Source of the DNA: Pohlia nutans
Taxonomy: Eukaryota > Streptophyta > Bryopsida > Bryales > Mniaceae
Reading direction: 5' to 3'
NCBI GenBank assembly: GCA_022496805.1
Contig: CM040103.1
Span: forward strand, 11,798,001-11,862,000
Length of the DNA stretch: 64,000 bases
Shown here: positions 58,831-64,000 of the stretch, in pieces
Layout: the number at the start of each line of letters is the position of its first letter
Numbering within the stretch: the first letter of the stretch is position 1
Program-made: the position numbers and the translations under genes
The notes under the pieces: model-generated
What the model was told of the DNA's origin: nothing
What the model saw: the letters and a program-made list of their open reading frames with translations, nothing else
Database searches by the model: none

Positions 58831-59410
58831 ATTCAATTCAACCACGTACTTTGCAAACAACTATTTTTTCTTGCAACAAATTGGAAACAAAATTAAGAAC
58901 ATCATTGAAAAGAGGTACAAGCAAAGTAGAAAGTGAAAAATGCCATGTAGATAGTGAAAAATAGAAAACCTCCAAACAAACAAGGTTGCATTAGGAATAA
59001 ATTAAGTCTTAACATAATAAGGTTTAAATCAAAAAACATCCAAAGTAACCATTCCAATAGTAAACGGTTCCATTGACCATGATAAAACTTTTCTCTATTT
59101 TTCATTTCTCAATGCATACTAGCTCAAATTGACTCAAATTTAGTATCGTTGGAAAGAGAACAAAATCAATTGCAAGAGAAAAGAAATAATAACCCTTAAA
59201 AGACATACCAAACTCAATCTTCTTAGGTTTTCAAACCACTCTAACAACAAATTGCCAAAAACGGAGAAATATTTTAATGGGTTTTTTAGGCACTATCCAT
59301 AACAAGAAGAGTATGTAGCTACATTTTTAGAACATAAGTTACTTTTATATTTAAAAATTAAAACTCAAAAATACTCCTTTTTTTATAAAGGAAATCAACT
59401 CAACTTCAGC
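58831..59410. other. Gene-free spacer
   Basis: No supported feature. The 67-codon minus-strand frame at 58902-59105 is unremarkable. Confidence 0.45.
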
Positions 59411-59490
59411 TACTTCATAACATTCAATAGCCTTCACTGACTCTGCTTTGCCCTTGAAGAGAATGTGCAGAATATCCGACATCATCATCC
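59411..59490 (-). repeat. Short coding-like repeat T, copy 2
   Basis: It matches 18795-18880. On the minus strand it reads ILHILFKGKAESVKAIECYE without a stop. The source gene was not identified. Confidence 0.5.
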
Positions 59491-59769
59491 ATCCAGTAAT
59501 TAGATTGTTTTACATGAAAGTGGAGGTAATGGCAATCGGGAGGGGAAGGTCAAGAAGACCTCCAAGCTCCAAACACTATATAAAAAAGAAGATACTATAG
59601 TGACTTAATGCCAACACTGGAGCCGCACGCCGGCCAACGCTCTTTGACATCTTCCCTTTTTCTTTTCCTTTTTTGAAAAATTGCCTTACACTACAGGCTT
59701 CAGACTACGTGCCGGCAAGCGCTGGTAGCATTTTAATTTTTTTTGGGAGTGAATTTAAAAAAATATCCT

Positions 59770-60346
59770 TTAACCCCTAACCGCCCAACCATGCATATTT
59801 TGCTTGATGTACAGATTTCATCCGCAGTTTCTCATCCGTCATGCACTTTTTGTGGTGTAATTTTTTTACTGAATTTTTTATGGGAAGTTAGCTTCATGTA
59901 TGTGTAATCCGGTCGAAAAGGAAACAATTTCTGAAAAATTTATGCCTCATTTCGTGTTGCAGTGTTTCACCCAAAATTTGGAAGATTTTAGTCTAAAAGT
60001 GTTCTTGAAAAAATAAACTCATAAAATCGAGCATCCAAAAAATCTCCAAAAATCACTACACCTAGAGTACTATATTATAAGCCATCACAACAAATTTCAT
60101 CCCCATACTGTCAATATCTTATTCGTAATCGAATTTCAATTTATTTATTTATTTAATGTTTCAAAATTTATAGAAAAATATCAGTGATAGCAATCAAAGA
60201 TCTAACCGTATAGATTGAATCTAAATTTCAAAATCTATAACTTTTATTCATACATCAAGTTTCAAATATTCATGCTAGTTGCATTTTATAATGCATCTTT
60301 GCAAAACTGCCCAAATTGGACATAGGTGAGGACGTTTAGGGGTTAA
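59770..60346 (+). mobile_element. TTAA-flanked MITE, family C
   Basis: It begins TTAACCCCTAACCGCCCAAC and ends GTGAGGACGTTTAGGGGTTA plus A, 577 bp. It is the TTAA element nearest the CID gene, ending about 740 bp before its start codon. Confidence 0.93.
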
Positions 60347-61087
60347 TATTTCCTTTTTTTCACTCCACTCCAACGACCGGCTCTGTCCATCCCTTTTTAT
60401 GAATGAACTTCTATACCGTTGGATGGATGGATGTAAAGGCAATGCGCGTGAAGGATACTGAATGTTATGTTGTTCCCAACGCTGCACCAGATTGAGAACG
60501 ACAACATCACGGGAAAGGAACAAAACTGGGGAACAGTGGAAAAGCACAATAATAAGGAGAGAGCCAATTTACATGTGCAGAAATCACCTACTCCACGCCC
60601 GGGTAATAAAAGTGATTCACTCCCCTACTGTAACTGGCTGGCTGGCTTGCCTTGCCTGGCTTCAATAACACCACTCAGACTTACTACTAGTAACTTACTA
60701 AGCGGAAGGCCAGCTCTTCCGAATGCAAGCAGGCACCTTGCTCGTCTCCGTCGTTGCTGCTCCTGCTCTTTTCTCACACAGACTCACTGCTACTGTTGCA
60801 TCTTCTCCTCGCGTTGGGCATCCCACCCACCCGGGGCCTCGCTTGCTCTCCTTTCGGCACCCTTCTTCACAACTCACTCACTCACTCACTCACTCACACA
60901 CGTGCAAGTTCCGTTTGCGGACAGTGGGTGGGAGTAATAAAACTGGGCGAGCCGGATCTCGGATCCGAGGCAAAAAACATGCGTGTGTGCGCGGAGAGAG
61001 ATGTGACAATGAAGGCGGGGGAATAGTAGAATTGCAGCGACGAGGAGGGGAACAGGAGTGGAGGAAACCAGAGAGAGGTGGGCAGCA
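60347..61087 (+). promoter_or_regulatory. Promoter and 5' UTR region of the CID-type gene
   Basis: Composition turns GC-rich and CpG-rich here. A (CTCA)n microsatellite lies at about 60873-60899. No TATA box could be picked with confidence. Long overlapping frames on both strands here are composition artefacts. Confidence 0.5.
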
Positions 61088-63944
61088 ATGGCTATGACGG
61101 ACAATGCTGGGATAGGGCTGGCCATGGGCATGGCGCAGCTGTCGTTAGGTCGGAGCAGCAGCAACTACCCGCTGATTAGTACTCTCAACGAGGCGCATGA
61201 GAACGGGGGTGCAGCACCCGATCAGCAGCTCTATGATCAGTTGCAGGAACAGCAACAATCCCACAGCAATAATCAACAAGCGAACGGGGGCGCGAATGGG
61301 CACGGGGTGAAGGGAGACGCGGTGGACGAGGACGCGCGCAGCAGTGGGAGCAACAACAGCATGCGCGAGCTCGAGGATTTGCTGACGAAGCTCAATCCGC
61401 TGGCGAAGGAGTTCGTGCCGCCGTCGCTAAACGCGGACCACGGCAGCGCCACCGCGACGTCGTCCAAAGGGCAGGCCAGGAAGGTACGTAAGTAGGGCGA
61501 GAGTGATGATCGTGCAATTAGGGAGGGAGGGGATCAGGTGGGTGTGTTGTAGGACGGTGGCATTGGGAAGGGGGACTGATCCATGGTGGGTGGGCCGGGT
61601 GATAGAAGAAGAATGGCTACAACAATGGGCAGGGCAGCAAGAGGCGAGTGAACAGTCGCACCAGCCGCGCGCAGCGCGAGGACAGCATCCGGCGGACCGT
61701 GTACGTGTCCGACATCGACCAGCAGGTACAGATCTTGCTGAATGGCTCGCTTGCTTCACCGTGTGTGTGTTTTGCGCGGCGATCGCGAGGAGTGGTTGGT
61801 TAGGGTGCGGTGTGATTGTTAGATCCAATTGAATTGGGGCGAGCAGTGAGCCGGAGGGTTCAAGAAAAAGAATGCAATGCAGGGCGAGGGTTTGGTGACG
61901 TAATCCCAGCGCGCGAGATCTGGTGAATTAGTGTACATCCAACGTTTTACCTTTGGTACCCGAAAAGGACGTGTGGGAATTGAGCAGTTGGTTGCAACAG
62001 AAAGCTCCGTGTTGGTAGAGTAGGATCGATCTGAATTGGAGCAATTCCATCAAGAGATGAGTGTTTGATTGCGAGGCCCGTTTCTAGATGAGTTTGGCGG
62101 AATGGACGGCAATGGAATATACGTGAATAGTGGAATGACTGAGTCGGTGCAATCAACAGCGTACAATGGGTCGTCCCTATGGTTGTGTTGCATTGTGGGC
62201 ATTGACAGCATTCATAACGGAAGTGGAGTTGTGTGGTGTGGTAGGTGACAGAGGAGCAACTGGCAGCCCTGTTCATCACGTGTGGCCAGGTAAATGAGTT
62301 CAAGTTGGTTGGGGATTGGAGTCGCGTACGTTGCAATTCTACTTTCTGAGAAGCCTGTGTGATTGTTGGTGTGATGAGGCGTTGTGGTTGTGAAGTAGCA
62401 TGTGAGGAAGCGTTAGTTTCTCTTTTCGAGACGATTTGCCGGAATCTGAGGATCCGGAATGGTGTCTGGATTAGGTCGTAGAATTAGCGGAGCTTTCTAC
62501 TGTAGTCTCTATGAAGAATGTGATCCAGAGTAACTGAATGCACGTAGCCAACTGAGGTTGTTGTGCATTGGCATTTTGATGATCAGGTGGTGGATTGCCG
62601 TGTGTGCGGGGATCCGAACTCGGTGCTTCGATTCGCTTTTGTGGAGTTCACCGACGAAGGTGATTATGCATTTATTTAATTTCCGTTTGCTAGATTACAG
62701 AGAACGCTTTTCTTTGATGACGAGTAAGTGTAGCAGTCAAGGCGCATGTGGTTGAATGAATTGCGGGGTGTGATGGTGGACAGACGGTGCCCGGGCAGCG
62801 TTGAGCCTGGCCGGGACGATGTTGGGGTATTACCCTGTGCGTGTGCTGCCATCAAAGACGGCCATCGTGCCTGTGAACCCGACGTTTTTGCCTCGGGTGA
62901 GTAAGGGTTGTGTGTGTGTGTGTGTGTGTTATAAATTTAAGGTCATATCTAGAGTGTGCGTGATGATGGGAGATTGGTGAGGTGCTTAGCATGGGAGTGT
63001 AGTGCATGTTGGGCCTGATGGGATGCGGTTTGGCATGTGCAGTCTGAAGACGAGCGCGAGATGTGTGCACGCACCATCTACTGTACAAATATTGACAAGA
63101 AGGTGAAGTGGAGTGGAACATTCAGATGTGTATGATGGTGGTGGCAAGCTGTGGTGACTGCAGTAGGCAATCCTGGTTAGATGATGCAAATGCTTGGGTA
63201 GTGATATTTTGGGGTTGTGAATGATGAGTTGTGTGAGTGGATGGCCGGGGCTCTGAGCGAGCAGTGACTTGATGCAGGTGTCGCAGGCCGATGTAAAGCT
63301 CTTCTTCGAATCATTGTGTGGAGAGGTAAGGCTGTAGAGGCTGAGTATCCGTTGATGCTTTTGTGATTCATGGTTTGGCCATCACTGTGGAGGCTTGTGT
63401 GGGTTGTCATATGACGATGTCGTGGTGGATATGTGCAGGTTGCGCGTTTAAGACTGTTGGGGGACTATCACCACTCTACTCGCATAGCGTTTGTCGAGTT
63501 TGTGATGGTGAGTCACATGCTCTTCTTGGAGTCTTGTCGGTGAAATGAGATCTGGCAGTGCACGGGGAGTGATTTGGTTTGGGTTTTAGGTCATGAGTCC
63601 TGAACACTGTTTGAATAGAGACCACACCTCAGGTTTTGAACACAAGCAATGACAGGGAGCATCTATTGTTGTGATTTTGTGAATCATTTGAGCTTAACGT
63701 GGAGTGCAATTGGTATGTGACAGGCAGAAAGTGCGATGGCAGCATTGAATTGCAGTGGTGCCATCTTGGGTTCACTTCCAATCAGGTGACTGCAGTACTT
63801 TGTTAGAAGATACTGTGTTGTGAGATGGTTAGGTTAGTGTTGTTGTATTGAGGCTGATTTTGTTGGTTTGGGGTTCTGATGCGCAGAGTGAGCCCGTCGA
63901 AGACACCAGTGAGGCCGCGGTCGCCACGTCCGCCGCTGCACTGA
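61088..63944 (+). CDS. CID: CID-type RNA-binding protein: PAM2 motif plus two RRMs (10 exons, 338 aa)
   Basis: Members bind the MLLE domain of poly(A)-binding protein and RNA (Arabidopsis CID8-CID13 group). Exons: 61088-61483, 61633-61725, 62245-62289, 62587-62659, 62784-62896, 63043-63102, 63278-63325, 63439-63507, 63724-63785, 63887-63944; all GT-AG, total 1017 nt. Residues 102-113 are a canonical PAM2 (LNPLAKEFVPPS). A basic linker (GSKRRVNSRTSRAQRED) follows. RRM1 has RNP2 VYVSDI (155-160) and RNP1 RFAFVEF (193-199); RRM2 has IYCTNI (252-257) and RIAFVEF (291-297). The tail RVSPSKTPVRPRSP is typical of this group. An in-frame ATG at 61094 is an alternative start. Which CID member it corresponds to cannot be decided by eye. 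It looks intact. Confidence 0.93.
62906..62929. repeat. (GT)n microsatellite in a CID-gene intron
   Basis: Pure GT repeat just after the donor of exon 5. Confidence 0.9.
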
Positions 63945-64000
63945 TTGGCAAGCAAGACGACGAAGGGCCTCAAACGATGTTGTGGTTTGTCCTTGTGGTT

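Noticed and set aside
11400..60400. Regularly spaced TTAACCC.../...GGGTTAA motifs read as a CRISPR-like or telomere-like array
   Set aside because: Motifs are inverted in pairs 170-950 bp apart with family-specific interiors, and no tandem CCCTAAA telomere repeat is present. They are transposon ends.
60467..61097. Frames of 90-156 codons before the CID gene
   Set aside because: They span a CTCA microsatellite, occur in all frames and show no homology; the true start fits the PAM2 protein at 61088.
61427..62336. Minus-strand frames of 129-133 codons inside the CID gene
   Set aside because: They overlap spliced exons and introns whose plus-strand translation is unmistakable.

Overview
The window looks like nuclear DNA of a land plant. 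It carries two intact genes with many GT-AG introns, both on the + strand: a prenylcysteine methylesterase-type serine hydrolase (23796-29333, 12 exons, 490 aa) and a PAM2 plus two-RRM RNA-binding protein of the plant CID family (61088-63944, 10 exons, 338 aa). I spliced both by hand; every junction is GT-AG and both totals divide by three. I cannot name the species. The long AT-rich, transposon-packed spacers would fit many plants with large genomes.

Layout: 1-6062 is the right part of an internally deleted Ty3/gypsy-type LTR retrotransposon. Its protease and integrase tail remain, but reverse transcriptase, RNase H and the integrase core are gone. At 7291-9796 lie five exons of an ETHE1 (persulfide dioxygenase) gene copy that has a frameshift, two lost metal-site residues and a truncated end. 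9894-22124 and 30258-60346 are almost entirely nested small DNA transposons. 22975-23740 holds degenerate tandem copies of the sequence just upstream of the methylesterase gene. 41463-48266 is a PIF/Harbinger element with a decayed transposase, itself riddled with insertions.

The most striking content is an ensemble of about 34 short elements (about 170-950 bp). They bear TTAA at both ends, and nearly all have terminal inverted repeats starting TTAACCC (for example TTAACCCCTAAACGTCC, TTAACCCTTTAACG, TTAACCCTTAAAGGACAA). They fall into about 13 interior families and contain no transposase. Paralogous copies inside the window give empty sites that support a 4-bp TTAA target duplication, the signature of piggyBac-type transposition. 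Elements often sit back to back and share one TTAA. Several otherwise unrelated families carry a common interior ACCGTA motif. A second layer of PIF/Harbinger-type MITEs has TAA or TTA duplications. There is also one probable Tc1/mariner-type MITE (TA duplication), one element with long inverted repeats, and a longer interspersed repeat of up to 2.7 kb present three times.

The genes show no common pathway. The methylesterase acts on membrane-bound prenylated proteins, the CID protein on poly(A)-binding protein and RNA, and the ETHE1 copy is almost certainly dead.
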